64,000 nucleotides of DNA from Nemophila menziesii (Eukaryota; Streptophyta; Magnoliopsida; Boraginales; Hydrophyllaceae), in assembly GCA_029959085.1 (NCBI GenBank), contig JARWIR010000043.1, forward strand, positions 2,542,001 to 2,606,000. Direction: 5' to 3'. Under the pieces are notes generated by a model. The model was given only the letters and a program-made list of their open reading frames with translations. It was not told where the DNA came from and made no database searches. Both the position numbers and the translations under genes were made by a program. Positions 31,141-44,295 of this stretch are shown in pieces (within the stretch, counting starts at the first letter, position 1; each line of letters opens with the position of its first letter).

Positions 31141-33305
31141 TTAGTAAGGATGATGTCTGTTTTTCCTGGAAATCTTGGGTGACTTAGTAACCAAAGTACT
31201 TGATATCCAAGAACGATTCAAATCTGACGATTCATCCGAGAGCCAACAACATAAGCGCCCATCTTCGCCACCTGTCCATCCAAAAATGCCATGTCTTTGA
31301 TCAACTCTACCTGGTACACTTGACATTGGCAACACAGACCTCACAATCCCATTATGACCACCCTGAAAAACCGCTTCTGATGCCCCAATCGTACTCTTTC
31401 CCGTCTTGTAACTCACCGGAAAATACCCAAATGTGCCACCACTGGTGGCACCTATCGCCCACAGAGAATCCTCCTCCTTTGAGTAGTGACAGTCAATAAA
31501 ATAGTCAACCTGTTATTAAAACAAATAAATGAAAACCAGACTTGTAACCAGAATAACTTAAATTAACTAACTCACTTGATCTAACATCCACCCATCAGAG
31601 GCTAAGGAACGAGCATTTTCGAAATTGGCTTCTGTTACACCACTTTTCCAATCCCAAACACTAAAGAAGCAACACAAATTAGAGAATAAAGTGGTGATGA
31701 ACTAATTTAATTACCTTAGAGTTTCGATATGAGTCAAACACCATAGCTTTTCATTTGTTGGTCCACAAAATCCAACTTTTCCAATTGAGGTTCCAACATT
31801 AAACACCTACAATTATCCTTAGATTGGTGAATAATATCAAAAAATACCACCTAGAAACATATTAGAAATTATCATACTTACAGATTCTAAATGATCATCA
31901 TCGTTTATTTCACCAGCAACATCAAATAAACACATCAATCCATCAACAGAAGCAGAGAGTAGCATGTTTTCATGGTCAGGAACAAAATGCACCTACAAAT
32001 AATTCAGTTCATACACTCATAATTCTCCTAAACATGTCATAAATGATTATCATACCTGAGTAACATCTTCCATGTGAGATTCTTCCAAGCAAGCCACCTG
32101 CTTTTGGGTCCTCCAATCCCAGAAGAAAATCTAAATCAATCAAGTCAATATATGATCAAAAGAAAATAAATTTATATTAACAATAAATTCATTTTGTTTA
32201 CATAAAACAGGAAAGCAAACAAAGAAGATTAAATTCTGCACTTCTATATATATTCCAAACTTGATCATATACCTCGGACTTGCACCCAGTGGCAAGAAGA
32301 TTATTACCCGCTCCACCAAATGAGAAGCTGAATATTTCTTGCGAAGGTCCTGCACTTATACAAGAGACCTGCATTTCCCATATATTTCATCAATAAGTGC
32401 ACACATACATTATCATGTCCCACACATTGGCAAAAGAAAGTAAACGAGCATAAATTATTAGTAATTATTGGTATTTGGCGAAAGATAATTATCTTTTTTA
32501 GAGAGGGTAAACAGCACCCATTGACCCCTATGTTATGCAAAAGAGCTAAAAAGTTGTTTACAAATTTCAATAATTTGATACTTATCTTTAAAGGTGTAAT
32601 CTTTGGTCCCTAACATCATTCAAATAATCTCTTTAAAAGTGCTATTGTTGGTCCCTGAGACTAACATTTTCTTAGTTAAATGATATGAATTTCTAATCAC
32701 TGAAATCGATTTGTCAAAACTGTTAAACATAAGGTCTCATATATCTGAAAACAGGGACTAATGGTGCAATTTACCGTTACTCTAGAAAACACTGCTAAGA
32801 CATACTGAGCTGGAATTGAAATTATACAAACACACATATCCAAAAACATACCTGTTGGAAAGACCTAGTATCCCAAGCTCGAATACTACTATCAGAAGAA
32901 CAAGTATACAACAGATGTGGAGACAACGTTGTAGGACCCATAAACGATATCTGATTAATAGTAGCTGAGTGACCTTTACACTCCCCAAAATACTGTCCAG
33001 TAACAGGAGAGTAAAACTTCACTGCATTTGTTGAAAGTGACACGGCCATCGCAGTCAAATCGTCCCTAATTTATTGGGAAAAGAACAATTATTATCCATT
33101 GTTTGAATTTCAAATAAATTAAGAAGTAACTAGATAGAAAATGAATATACTTGGCAACAATTTGGAAAACATAATCTTCGCCGAAGTTGGTTTGAATAGA
33201 GTTTTTGAGAGGAAAACGTTTGAGAGATGTTGAATTTGAAGTAGTAATGGAAGTTGATTCCACTTCTTCTACATCCATGCCTTCTGGTTCTGGAGCTCCT
33301 TCCAT
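31141..33305 (-). CDS. GTS1: WD40-repeat protein, GTS1/WDR89-like, 8 exons, 398 residues
   Basis: Exons from the start on the minus strand: 33305-33151, 33065-32852, 32368-32273, 32130-32056, 31992-31882, 31806-31715, 31660-31576, 31509-31141. Borders are GT-AG and the frame is open throughout. After an acidic N-terminus (MEGAPEPEGMDVEE) come WD repeats with typical ends such as SIRAWDTRS, FFWDWRT, SVWDWKS and GRLCCW. The conserved segments AVSLSTNAVKFYSPVTGQY and GGEDGRLCCW, and the basic tail RKNRHHPY, match the plant GIGANTUS1 protein (the WDR89 orthologue, recalled as At2g47790). That family is linked to growth control and ribosome-related complexes. As a beta-propeller it should act as a protein-binding scaffold. 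The length is close to that of the family. Confidence 0.93.
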
Positions 33306-33687
33306 TTTTGTTTTGAGTGTACGCGAGAAAAGGAGGAGAAGATTTTGGATTTTTGCAAGGGTTGTAGGGTTTAAAGAAACGCGCGGTGACTTTTTCTTTT
33401 TTATTGCCGTATTATTTTATGGGGTTTTCCCTTCTATTGCAATGGTTTTGGGTCAAAATTGCAATACTTGCTTCCTTTTTTTATTATCTTTTTCCATCTT
33501 CATTTGATATTTGATAGTATTCCGTCGTCTAATTCGACGGATCCTCTTTTAAAATGGCAAGCATGGTTTGTACTTTCTATGCTCGTGCTCTTAAAGAATT
33601 ATGGTGATAATTTTTAGATCTTGGTCAATTAAGGTATATATTTGGATTTTCTTTTTATATTTCTAAGAATACATGGGTATATATTCT
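33306..33687 (-). promoter_or_regulatory. upstream region of the WD40 gene
   Basis: Contains a telo-box-like TAGGGTTT at 33365-33372 (AAACCCTA on the gene strand), about 60 bases before the ATG. Such boxes are common near plant translation and growth genes. No TATA box is evident. Confidence 0.45.
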
Positions 33688-33779
33688 GAGATCGATAGTT
33701 AGCCTAGTGGTTAGGTTACTCCGCAGAGATCAAGAGGTCTTGGGATCGATGTACTCAAAATAAAAAAAAAAAAAAAAAA
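33688..33779 (+). mobile_element. short tRNA-derived SINE
   Basis: Has an A-box-like TAGCCTAGTGG at 33700-33710, a weaker B-box-like GGGATCGATGTAC at 33741-33753, and ends in an A-rich tail (33757-33779). No clear target duplication is seen. Confidence 0.6.
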
Positions 33780-33852
33780 TAGGATTCTATTTTAAATGGG
33801 TGTTATATTTGCAAAAGAAATTCAAATATACCATTGTTCAAAATTGTTTGCT

Positions 33853-34146
33853 TTAAAAATTAAGTTCATGGTAGACGGTGTAGATGTTTATTGTAGGTTG
33901 GTCATCAAAATCAAGTATAAGACATGTTTCGTGCAGAGCTCTTGTTTTACTTTCGAAGGCAGATTTCGCCCAAGCTTTGTTTGTTGTATGATAAGAAATC
34001 TTATCATGTGAATCAATAGACAGTGCAGCAATACTCGTTTGTTCCTTTTCGACTGAGAAAGAGGCATCACAGAAGATACATCTCTCAACCTCCCGAACTT
34101 GTAAATCTTGTTCAAAACAATCTTCTAAACCATTATTTTGATCCAA
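33853..34146 (-). pseudogene. RNase H-like fragment of a LINE
   Basis: A 97-codon frame on the minus strand reads CIFCDASFSVEKEQTSIAAL and later AWAKSAFESKTRAL. This fits the RVT_3 (RNase H) domain found at the end of plant LINE polyproteins: a DAS beginning, then the W..S..E-type helix. It has no flanking reverse transcriptase. It could alternatively be a fragment of a host RNase H-like gene. Confidence 0.5.
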
Positions 34147-35331
34147 TACATGAATTTCATTGGCAGTTTCAGAACTGTTTGTTACGTTTCTTGAATAAAG
34201 AGGTATAGTAATCTTAAAATATAAGTTTGATACTTCTCTCCCTTAGGACTGGGCAAAACAAAACAAAACAACTAAACCGACACAAAAAAGGGAAAAAACC
34301 AAACGAAAAGGATCGAAAACCGACAAAACCGTTCGGTTTTGTATAAACTTTTCAAAAAAATTGAAAGAAATCGGTTATGTTCGATTTTTCTATGCTAAAC
34401 CGAACCTATAAAACGAATAAAAATATACAAAAAATGATCTTTACTTAAGACACCATGATTTATTAATTTTTTTTAAAAAAAATTATGTAACAAAGATAGA
34501 AAATAGAGTAAATTTTTTAAAAAAAAAAAGTTCACATATGTCATGGGCCTACCCCTTAAAATATCTCTTAATTCAAAAATGAAAATGGCTCGATTGAAAA
34601 ACAAGTGTATAACGCCTTTTTCCAATAATGAAGATGGTTCAACTAAAAAAAAGTTTATATGCACACCCAACATCACATTAGGAGAATCTAGTTTTTGGTG
34701 TGATTACAAGCTAAACATCATTTGATGCCCCAAAGTTGTTTGATGATTGTAAAAGACATAAAAGAACATTCACATAAAACTTAATGTTACCATATTGGAA
34801 TTTTGTCAATGAATATATAAGTCACTTTCCTTGGATCAAGAAATTGCCCAGATAGTGAGTGTACCAAGGTCATTCAAGTCACAAGTTATTAAAAGCCCAT
34901 TTCACAAGCCAAAATCTCTATTCAGCAGCATCAATGACTTGTAAAGCATAAATCTTAACTAGTAGCACTACCGCGAATGCCAAATACCCATTTAACAATT
35001 GATAACTATGGTAAAGCAAGCAACTGATGCAAAGTACGTATACCTGTCTTTATCCAAACAAGAACACATATGCGATAGGTAACACAAAAACCAATTGTGT
35101 CAGCATTACAAAATCTAATTTTTCCATAGTTAGATAAGAATACTTCTTCACGATAGACAAACTAAAAGTTTTATGTTTTCTTTAAAATAAAAACAAAATA
35201 ATACTCCAACTGACATTTATCTAAGCAGACAAGGAAAACCAACAGATCAGCCGCACAATAAGCTCAAATGGCAGCCAATCTCAAACTCCCCTAATTGCAT
35301 TTCTTCTTCTTCTTCTTCTTCTTCTATCCAA
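34147..35331. other. intergenic DNA with a possible TIR-element end
   Basis: At 34240-34420 an A-rich stretch starts GGACTGGGCAAA and is full of CCGA and CGGTT motifs, as in some plant hAT-type repeats. A (CTT)n tract at 35301-35325 belongs to the 3' untranslated region of the p23 gene. Confidence 0.35.
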
Positions 35332-36907
35332 TCATGAGCTTGAAGCAGCAGCAGCCTCTACTTTCGCTGGTTCCTCACCCTTTGCCTTCTCCTCTGGCTT
35401 TTTAATTTCTGCCTCTGTAAAAAAAAAACAATACACCAAACAAAATGAGATATTTTCAAACAACAAATTTATTATATATTTAAAAGTGCGTTATATTATA
35501 TTATACCTTCATCATCACTTTCATCAAATTCACCTTCACCCTCACCTTCATCACCCATGCCAGCACCCATGTTACCAAATTTCTGCATTACATAACATCA
35601 AAACATACCATCAGATAACCAAACAACTTAATATTTTATGGTAGAAATTGTAATAAACAAAATCTTACAGATAAGTCCATGCCTCCCATGCCTCCCATAC
35701 CTCCCATACCACCAAGTTTCTGCATTAATATTAACAAGTCATAACATAACACTTAGAAGATATTCCAGTTTTCGAAAATCAAAAGAAAATGAGACAGAAA
35801 AGAAACTACTTACTGAGAAGTCAAATCCATCCATGCCTCCCATACCTCCCATACCCCCCATGCCTCCCATACCTCCCATGCCACCCATACCACCCATGCC
35901 TCCCATGGCACTCATAGGATCCATGTCCATTCCGTTATCAAACTCTGCGGGACCTATATAAATGTCAATACAAATAAAGTCAGTCAATTAGGATGGGTTT
36001 GACTTACAAAAACTTTAACAGAAATATGTAGAAAGTAAAAATAAGACAGACCAGAATCTTCATCTTCATCTGCCCATTTGTCCCAATCAGCTTTCACATA
36101 GTGGGGTTGTTTTGCATCTCCCTTTAATAATCGTTTCCACCATTTCTTTTCAGTTTTCTCCAAAATGCAAAATGTATACCTCACACCGATATTTATCTTG
36201 CTTTCCTATATCATTACAATTTATACAATTAACAATCATTTCTATGAAAAGAGAAATAGATGGTATTGTATGGTACCTCTACATTGATTTTATCAAAAAG
36301 TTCGAGTTTGAGTTCATAAAGATGACCACCAGCTGTTCCAGAGAATGTGAAAATTCCTTCTGGATCTACATTAGCCTTTGCATCTTTGGCATCAGCTAAC
36401 ATGATGGTAAGATATACTTTGTCATCTCTTTCGGCCCATTTAACTTGAGGAGTCTTACTGCAAAGACATTAACAAATTAGTTATAAATGAAGCCTGAACT
36501 AACACAAAGCATAAAACATGAAATCCGATTAACATTTACACATTCTAAGCGCAAGAAATCATATAAATTTATTATAAGGTTATGATGTAGCTTAATTAGG
36601 AAACAAGAAATGATAAATCGTTGAGAAAACAAAGGGTATAATATAAAATGATTAATGTGTCCGGTGAAACGAACATCGAGAAAGAAAGATAATCTCCAGG
36701 TATAGATCTTGGAGTTTGTATCGCTAACTAGCTAATATTTAGTCTCATTTTCGATTGTCGAACAATTAACAATTAGAAGAATATACAAGAAAAAATTACA
36801 ATAAATATCTAAAAATTAATATCAAACAAAAGAATAGTTGCAAGATATGTTAACGATATGCAATTAATTAAGAAATAAAAAAAGCAAAAATAGAAAGAGT
36901 ACCTCAT
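35332..36907 (-). CDS. P23-1: p23 co-chaperone, 7 exons, 229 residues
   Basis: Exons from the start on the minus strand: 36907-36903, 36457-36277, 36205-36052, 35953-35814, 35719-35669, 35582-35507, 35414-35332. The first coding exon is only five bases (ATGAG), and splicing to the next exon gives MSKTPQVKWAERDDKVYLTI. The CS fold occupies about residues 3-95, followed by the conserved WWKRLLKG and DWDKWADEDED. The p23 protein binds the ATP-bound N-terminal domain of HSP90 and slows its ATPase. The C-terminal half is plant-specific: GGM repeats (about residues 130-155, and a second block in exon 5), then an acidic end. The length is close to Arabidopsis p23-1 (recalled as At4g02450). All borders are GT-AG. 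Confidence 0.95.
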
Positions 36908-38200
36908 GTTTGTGTGTAGAAGAAGAGTGTAGAAAGAAAACCCTAGAAGAAGAGCGTAGATGCTTTAAACCTCTCAGCAAGAAATGATTTTCTATGAAAT
37001 GCTCACACTTATCAAGTGTCTTTATATCTTCACCGCCTCTCTTAAAAGGCCAGGGTTCAGTCGTTGGGTCGATTTAATGGGCTATGAGATATTTTTAGGC
37101 CCGTGAAAGGTTAGTTGGCCCAGTTATTGGGTTTAGTAGTTTGTTACGATGTCCGGCAAATCTCGATTATCCCAGCAAAAACCCAATTACACTGGATTTA
37201 TCGAGAGTGTGACAATTGACATATATTGTTTTTTTTTCTTTTTAGTCAAAAAGCTTTATATTAATATTTATATTAATATAAATAAAAGTACTATTCCCAT
37301 TTTATCAAAATTAGGTTAACCATGTTTCTATCCGAATCCTGTTTACCTTCTTCCATGTACCTCTTGCTTGACCTTCTTTAAGAACGGAAGAAATATCAAG
37401 GTTCTAGCAAATTGAGCTAACCCAATTGGTTGACTATAGAGATGTTTGTTTGCACTTAATGAGATCTTAATTTAGTTTATTAATATATTAAATCAATAAA
37501 ACAAATTGTTTTTCCTAACCAATTCAGATTTAAATAATACTTAACTGGCACGATTCATTAAAATTTCAAACAAAAATAGACATCTCATCAAAGTGTCAGT
37601 ATTAACTAAAAATGGTCATTTCATTATAGTGCTCTAGCCTAAAGCTTGCAATCTTTTTTCAATAAAAAAACTTAAGAACTTAAATTGTTAACAATATAAA
37701 TTCAATATATAGTTTTATCATGTAATTAGTACTTAAAAGGTATCGATTATCCTAAATTTTAAATCAATATAATGAATATGGTATAGACTCGTGCTAATAA
37801 AGTGTTGTGAAACTAGATATGATAACTAAAAGACTTTTAGTAATAATTTTATGAATTCTAATAAGTTACAATATGATCTGAATACTGAACTATATATAAA
37901 AACATAAGTAAATGCACGCAATCACTAGTTTAAGTTGATGTGATGCTCAAGCAGTTGTGCAACTGCCTATATCAATTGCTTGTTTCATCATAAGTTACTG
38001 CAAATTATTTCGACACGTTGTGATTTGAGATTTTAGTTCTTGAAGACACCCCATATGCCCTTTCCCCACCTCATCTACCTTTTCTTCTTACTAAATGCCT
38101 CAAATTAGATTTTACACTACAATCCATAATTCTAATTACATGTATCCCCCCTTTTGTTTTTTATTATTCTATATATACTATTTTTGCTCATAAATATTTC
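36908..38200. other. upstream region of p23 and intergenic DNA
   Basis: A telo-box AAACCCTA at 36938-36945, about 30 bases before the p23 ATG, lies in its leader. Beyond about 37100 no feature is recognised. Confidence 0.45.
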
Positions 38201-39300
38201 AAAATCCTAAAATCTCATTCTCTCTCCCTTTTTTTAATTCCCGTAAGCCCACTTTCTCTCTCCATTTTCTCCATCAGAACTCCATTTTCTAGGGAGAAGA
38301 TGACTCCCTCCTTCGATGTCGTTTGGCTTGAAGATGCATCCACGAAGCTCTAAGCAGTCATGAGCTTCAGATCTAGGTTCGTTCGAGAAAGGAGCTTCAG
38401 TTCGCAGCAAAGCTTCATATTTGGAGAAGCTCACAGTTCGAGCAGCAGCATAAGTTCGTTCTTAAGCAAATATACTTCAACGATAATGGAGCTTCAAACT
38501 TTGTTAGCACATCTCCTTAATAGAGCTCCGTTTGAAGTTCTTCTTTAGCGTTAATAGAGGTCCAGAGTCGTGGTTCGGTTGGATGCCCCTTCGCCGCGCA
38601 TCTCCGAGTAGCCATGGAAGCATGAACCTCGAGCTAAGTTCGATCCTCCATGGAAGAAGTTGTACTATTTTTGAGTTGTACATTTGTGTGTGACGTTTAT
38701 GGCCTTCAAAATCAAGTGTTGATGTGATGTTGTGCTTGGGAAGAGTGATGGGTTGCTAATGGTGGTTCAAAGTGGCGGCGGTTCAAAGTGCTAACGATGG
38801 TTCAGAGTGGTGGCGGTTTTCTTGGGCTCGCTGGAGAAGACGAGTGTCGTTAGTTGCTATTTTTTTTTCTTTTTTTTGTTCGAAAATGTAATACCTAACC
38901 GTTAGTTTGCTGTTCTTTTTTTTTCTTTTTTTCTCCAAAGTATTGTTGTAATAGTGTAGGGTTTTGAAATTTAAATAAAATATAATTTTCTAGCAAATAT
39001 TCTGTGTTTTTGAATAATACTCTGTAATTTTTATTGAGTACTCTGTATTTTTATAATATTACTCTGTGTTTATTAACCGAGTACTCAACAAATATTCCGA
39101 TACTCTATACTTTTTTCCGATACTCTATGATTTTATTCTCTGAGTACACCACTGGTGGCGGCAATGGTTGGTGGTCGGTGGATGGTGGCTAGATGAAAGG
39201 TGCCAACACTTAACAATTGTTTTATCTTTTAGTGTTTTTTGTATTATATAAGGGTATTTTAGTATTTGGTCATCCTAGAGGTCCCATTAAAGACATAAGA
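38200..39300 (+). mobile_element. relative of the 19-23 kb transposon
   Basis: Contains the same kind of TACTCTGT/GAGTACTC repeats (38996-39146). Around it lie segments resembling the inner parts of repeat units A and B (for example GAGCTTCAGATCTAGG, and TAAGGGTATTTTAGTATTTGG near 39248). It is more diverged, and its ends are not clear. The short frames here are not genes. Confidence 0.45.
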
Positions 39301-41976
39301 TTCCCACCATTCCCTATAAGACGAAAATCTAGTTTCAAGACCCTAGATGTCATTCACTCTTGTGATTTTATAGGGAAATATCTATCAAATTAAACATTTC
39401 ATAACACCTACCTTGGTAATAGTAATACCTTTAAAACATAAGTTAATGGGAAAACGCCCAACACATAATATACTATATTATATTTAGGGGATCAAAAGTA
39501 TCCTCAATATGATAGATCACTATTTATCAAATTTATTAAAAATAATGTAAACAACTAAATTTAATGCCCAAATCTTTATTAGGAAAAACCAGGATCCCCA
39601 TTCTTTATAAAATTTCTCTATTTATAGGAATATGGAGCGGTTATGGTAAGATTTACCAAATTATCAGAAAGTTGACATATGCTTTCAGATCTACTCGAAA
39701 CTGACACAAGTGTTATACTGTCGATGATGATGCCACATGTGACGTATTTTGTTGGAGGATTTGTATTCTCGATGATCCATTATGATGTTTCTTCACTCAT
39801 GCTTTACTCAGACTTTTCTTGATTCATTCATGTATTCTCGATATAGTTGGATATCAGATCCTCAGAAAAGATGAGATGCATTTCTCCTTATCAAATATCC
39901 CTTTAAATTCAACTATGTTTTTAGAAAATATTAGGGTTTACGAAAAAGTTTTTATCATATTTTACGCGGCACCACGAGATTACATGGCATTTATTAAAAA
40001 ATGTCATACAAATCAGGAATTATGCTTTTAGGCGGGAAAAGGGTTTACCTAAGTGACAATCATCACGACTCTATGTCTTTGATAAATTTCCTAGATATTT
40101 TATCATTATGATGGTAAGATAATCATTACCACCTTTTTATATCCCAGTCATGTATCAAATCAACACACTTCGCCTTCCGTGTATACATATGCATATACTT
40201 TATAGTTCTTTACTACAACTCACAAAAAAAAATCTAGCATCTTCTCCATCGTTCTTTCTCACCAGAGTTTACCTATCCTTAAGTAAAATCCAAAGTAGAA
40301 ATTTTTGCACTTCGTCATTCTAGAGTTATATCTTCACCCATCTTTTCATTGCATTTTTTTCGAGATGCCTAAATCCCCAAACGTTTCTTATGTTTCTATT
40401 CATGTGGATGTAATGCATGATATTTCTGTACCCATTGTAGAAAAATTTCCAGTGAAGAGAGTAGAGACCTCCTCTAGGAGTAGTACTTTAATTTCTTAAA
40501 TGCCTTCTCCTACTTTGAGTTTTCCGCTCCTTTATATGAGGATTTAGGGGATGACCTCTCTTAAAAAATGACAGACATGTCCAATTTAGTAAAATATATT
40601 TCTATTTTGTTGAAAAGGCAAGAATAAATTTTGTATAGATTCGAGTTTAGAACTTAGAGCCAGTCAAGTGGAATATTCTTTATCTTAAGAAACTATAAAC
40701 CTTTTACTCAATTCTGTAGATATAGGTTGTGGTATTCAAATTAAGATACCTAGGCAGATTGAAAAGGTTTGTGACAGATACAAGGATGAGATAGCTTCAT
40801 ACCTTCGATATTTTGACATGGGATGAGAAATACATTCAGTCCCTTCGTACGTGGCATGTTATAATTTTATTGTTTATGTCCTAGTCGGTAATCACCAACT
40901 TCATGGGGGTAGAACTTCAGCTTTCTATGCTTATTGTAGGCTAAATTTTAAATTTCTTCCATATTTTAGGCTTTTTCGATCTGTGTAAATTAGGAAAAAA
41001 TATCCCACTAACTAGGTAGCTAACCCCTTTAAACCCTTTAGAAAAAAGAAAAGTACACAGGGGGATACAATTTTTCATCGTAAATTTTCAATAATTTTTC
41101 GAGTTGTCACTCAAGGTAACACAACATGTTTATTTTTGTTAGATACATACCGATTTCCAAATTTCCAGGTTTGGGGAGAATTTCATCACGACCAGGATTT
41201 TTTACATGTTCAGATGATACAAAAAATTCTCAACATACAACAATCCTCAATAGTGAATATGACAGTAAGATGTCTAAAGTATTTGAAAACAAATCTATAC
41301 AGAGATCAAGGCCATATCCCCATTATAATATTACAAGGAAGAGAATTAATTACTCTTCACGTCACAAGAAAATGGGTATATCAAAACCTCAGGAAAAAGG
41401 AATTTTTCTTTTACAAAAGGAAATATTCGAAATTTTAGGTTCGTCTTTTAAAACCATGTCTTTATATTTGATGAACATATATGGATATCAGAGGGATGTT
41501 AGGGAGGATGTTCGGTAATGACGCAGGGGAATACTTCCCGAGTTGATTGACATAAAAAACATGAAGAAGGCAGTTCAAGCATGCTTACTAGTGATCCACC
41601 AACTCATTGTGTAAGTGGTTTGACTGATGTGGGTGGTACCTTGGAAATCGAAGTTGGCAAAAGACATATTCAACCTTCTTTTATAGGGCCAATTTATTCC
41701 TCTCGAATCGCAATTCACAGTATAAAAGAATGATCCTTCTTACTCTCTTCGTCGGAAGAAAGGAATTAATCGACCTATCAATACTCTTTCGAACATGTAT
41801 ATTCTTACTGCTTTGAGAAACCCTTTCTAGAAGCCAAACGTCCAAGAGTCTCAAAATCTGATAATTCTTTGGCTCAATTTATAGCCTTACCACTGATCTC
41901 TCCGCAAAAAGCTTACGTTGCGTCGTTATTGCTCAAGGATTGTTATAAACGGGTATTATATGTTTTTATATTTTTT
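39301..41976. other. region with decayed open frames, unassigned
   Basis: Several interrupted plus-strand frames (39819-40031, 40305-40499, 41126-41518 and 41720-41960) have protein-like composition but no motif I recognise. The sequence continues across the LTR insertion to the frame at 54702-55058, so the whole may be a broken gene or transposon gene. Confidence 0.3.
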
Positions 41977-41981
41977 TATAT

Positions 41982-42693
41982 TAGTGTCCCCTAGGCTGTG
42001 ATAAAAATATGATAATAAAATATGGATAAACGATGCACTAATACCCTAGACTGAACATGTTACTGCAAGTATTACATGACGTATGCAAGTTTTAATAGTA
42101 AGTCAGATTTGTTCTCAGGGATTTGGTTTTTTATACGCATGGGTACACAAAATAGAGTAGCAATTAATAATTAAATGACATAAAATAAATATGATGATTG
42201 GAGAGATTAATGTTTGAACTAAATAAAAATAAAGACAATAAATAAAAAACAAGAGAATAAGATGAGAAAATATAGCTCAGGTTTTGCAAGTATGCACTAA
42301 TCCTTCTATTTCTTCTACTAGTTAATAAGGGTGATAATAGCTCTTTGATAAGTAGTCAGGATTCTAAATTCCTCCATACCCCCGTCAGGGTGGACTAGGG
42401 TGGCAACCTCACAATTACGAGGGTACTTATATAGGGCGCTCCTATGCCACTAGGTTCCTAAATGAGATTGGCCTTCTAATGATGTCCGATGATTAAATTA
42501 AAACCCTAATGACTATCTAGTTAGGCAAGCCCTTCCGGATCACTACCGCACACTAGACGTTTATGTAGTGTTTCAATAATTAGACACCCCTTCCGGGTGA
42601 CCATCTAACTACTATTAGCACAACCCTAAATTGGTTAGGTTTAAGACAGACAATAAATCAAAGCACATAAAACAAATATATGGTTAAGCAACT
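41982..42693 (-). mobile_element. older Athila-family solo LTR, left part
   Basis: Plus-strand start TAGTGTCCCCTAGGC is the reverse complement of an Athila LTR end. It is bordered by TATAT (41977-41981), repeated at 54749-54753 after the right part. The intact Athila element split this LTR. The target duplication is low-complexity, so it is supportive but not strong evidence. Confidence 0.75.
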
Positions 42694-44171
42694 TGATGTC
42701 TCCTCATTTGTGATAGTAAAATATACTCGTGAGACATCATTTTAGGCTTATTTATTAGTTTATAGGTTGATTTTAGCTTATTTTGGTGCACTTTCCTATT
42801 TTGGGTCTTGATTTGTAGAATTATTATTTTTAGAGCATATTAGGTTTAATTGTTTATTTAGTGTGAAGCTTTAAAGATAATTATGGAGATTAATTTGAGT
42901 CCAAGTCAAAGACAACAACTTATGGAAGGAGATATGCATGGAAATTGGAGATAAGAGAATAAAAGCTAAAAAGATTGAAAAGGAAAAGCTGCCTAAATCT
43001 GGGATTCTGCACACACGTCTAAAGATTGGTGTTTTTACCTAAGAAATAGGCCGAATTTGGTAATTTCCTTCTAATGGGCCTAGATAATTCTGTTGCGATT
43101 CTTTTGGTATCTTGTGGAGCAAAATCCGACCAATAACGAAGAAGATACACTCAAAACAACGCATCATTGTTTTCCTTACGAATTTGAGTTGGGCCAGGAG
43201 TCCATTACTTAAGTTTATCTCCAAGAAACGAATTAGGTCAACCTCTACACTATAAATACAGCCTCTTAACACTCTTAAATCATCCTTGGTGAAACCTTAA
43301 GCCAAGAGGAAGCTTACAACACAAGAGAGAAGTCTGGAAGGAGCTGTCATCAACAATGTCTTCTTCTACCTTTAGATTTGTATTTTCTTTCTTTTCTTTC
43401 ATGAACTAATTTTCTTTAGCTTGAGTTTTAGCATTAATGTATGAACCCTAGTTTTGATTGACATCTATCTAATTTGGGAATTTAATGTTTTAAATAGAAT
43501 TATAGTTTTTATTCTCTGTTTATGTGTTTAAATTTATATTATGTGTTCTTGTGGACGACCGCCATTAGAATTACCATCTAGTAATTAGGATACCATTGAC
43601 AACGGTGTTTAATTGCATGTTTAGCACATAACGTTTAGTTTAGGTTTGATCTGACAACCCAACCTAGCTAGATAATCACTATGGTTTAGTCTTTTCGACT
43701 ATTTACCAATTACAGGAAAAGTTTGCTTAGGAAGCCTTATTGACACAGGTAAATCCTATTTTAAACTACCGATAGCATATTGGGACCGATTAGGGAAATA
43801 CTACATAATTCACCCTTACATGTTTAGAACGGCAAAACTAGTGGGGATTACATGCTAATAACTTAAGCTATATTCTCATATTACTTCTCTGTCATCTTTA
43901 TTTTTCTGTCTTTTAATTTCTTAGTTTAATTTAGTTTATTAGAAAATCAAACAAAAATCTATTTGTCTTTACTTTTATTTGCGTTTAGTTGTTCTAGCTT
44001 TAATTATTTGCACTTGCTATTTGCATAAGATTCTCCTAACCTCTGTAGTCTCTGCGGAACGAATCTTTATCTAAAACTTGCATACGATCTGTATACTTGC
44101 AGAACCGTGTAGTTTTAGGGTGTTTTTGCACTTTAATTATATCTTATTTTATCACACCCTAGGCCCCACCA
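42694..44171 (+). repeat. Athila 5' LTR
   Basis: Starts TGATGTCTCC and ends GGCCCCACCA. It has the same length as the 3' copy. A TATAAATACAG box at 43252-43262 is a likely core promoter. Confidence 0.95.
43252..43262 (+). promoter_or_regulatory. TATA box of the Athila 5' LTR
   Basis: TATAAATACAG, repeated at the matching place in the 3' LTR. No other good TATA box was seen in the LTR. Confidence 0.6.
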
Positions 44172-44177
44172 AGTTTT

Positions 44178-44195
44178 TGGCGCCACTGCCGGGGA
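44178..44195 (+). other. Athila primer-binding site
   Basis: TGGCGCCACTGCCGGGGA, six bases after the LTR, resembles the complement of the 3' end of tRNA-Asp (two differences from the form I recall). Confidence 0.85.
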
Positions 44196-44295
44196 CTACA
44201 TCGTTAGTCCTTGTGCATATATCTTGTGCTTTTATTATTAGTTAGTTCTATTTTACGCTTTTGTTTTTAGTTTTATTTTTCAGATTTAGTTACAG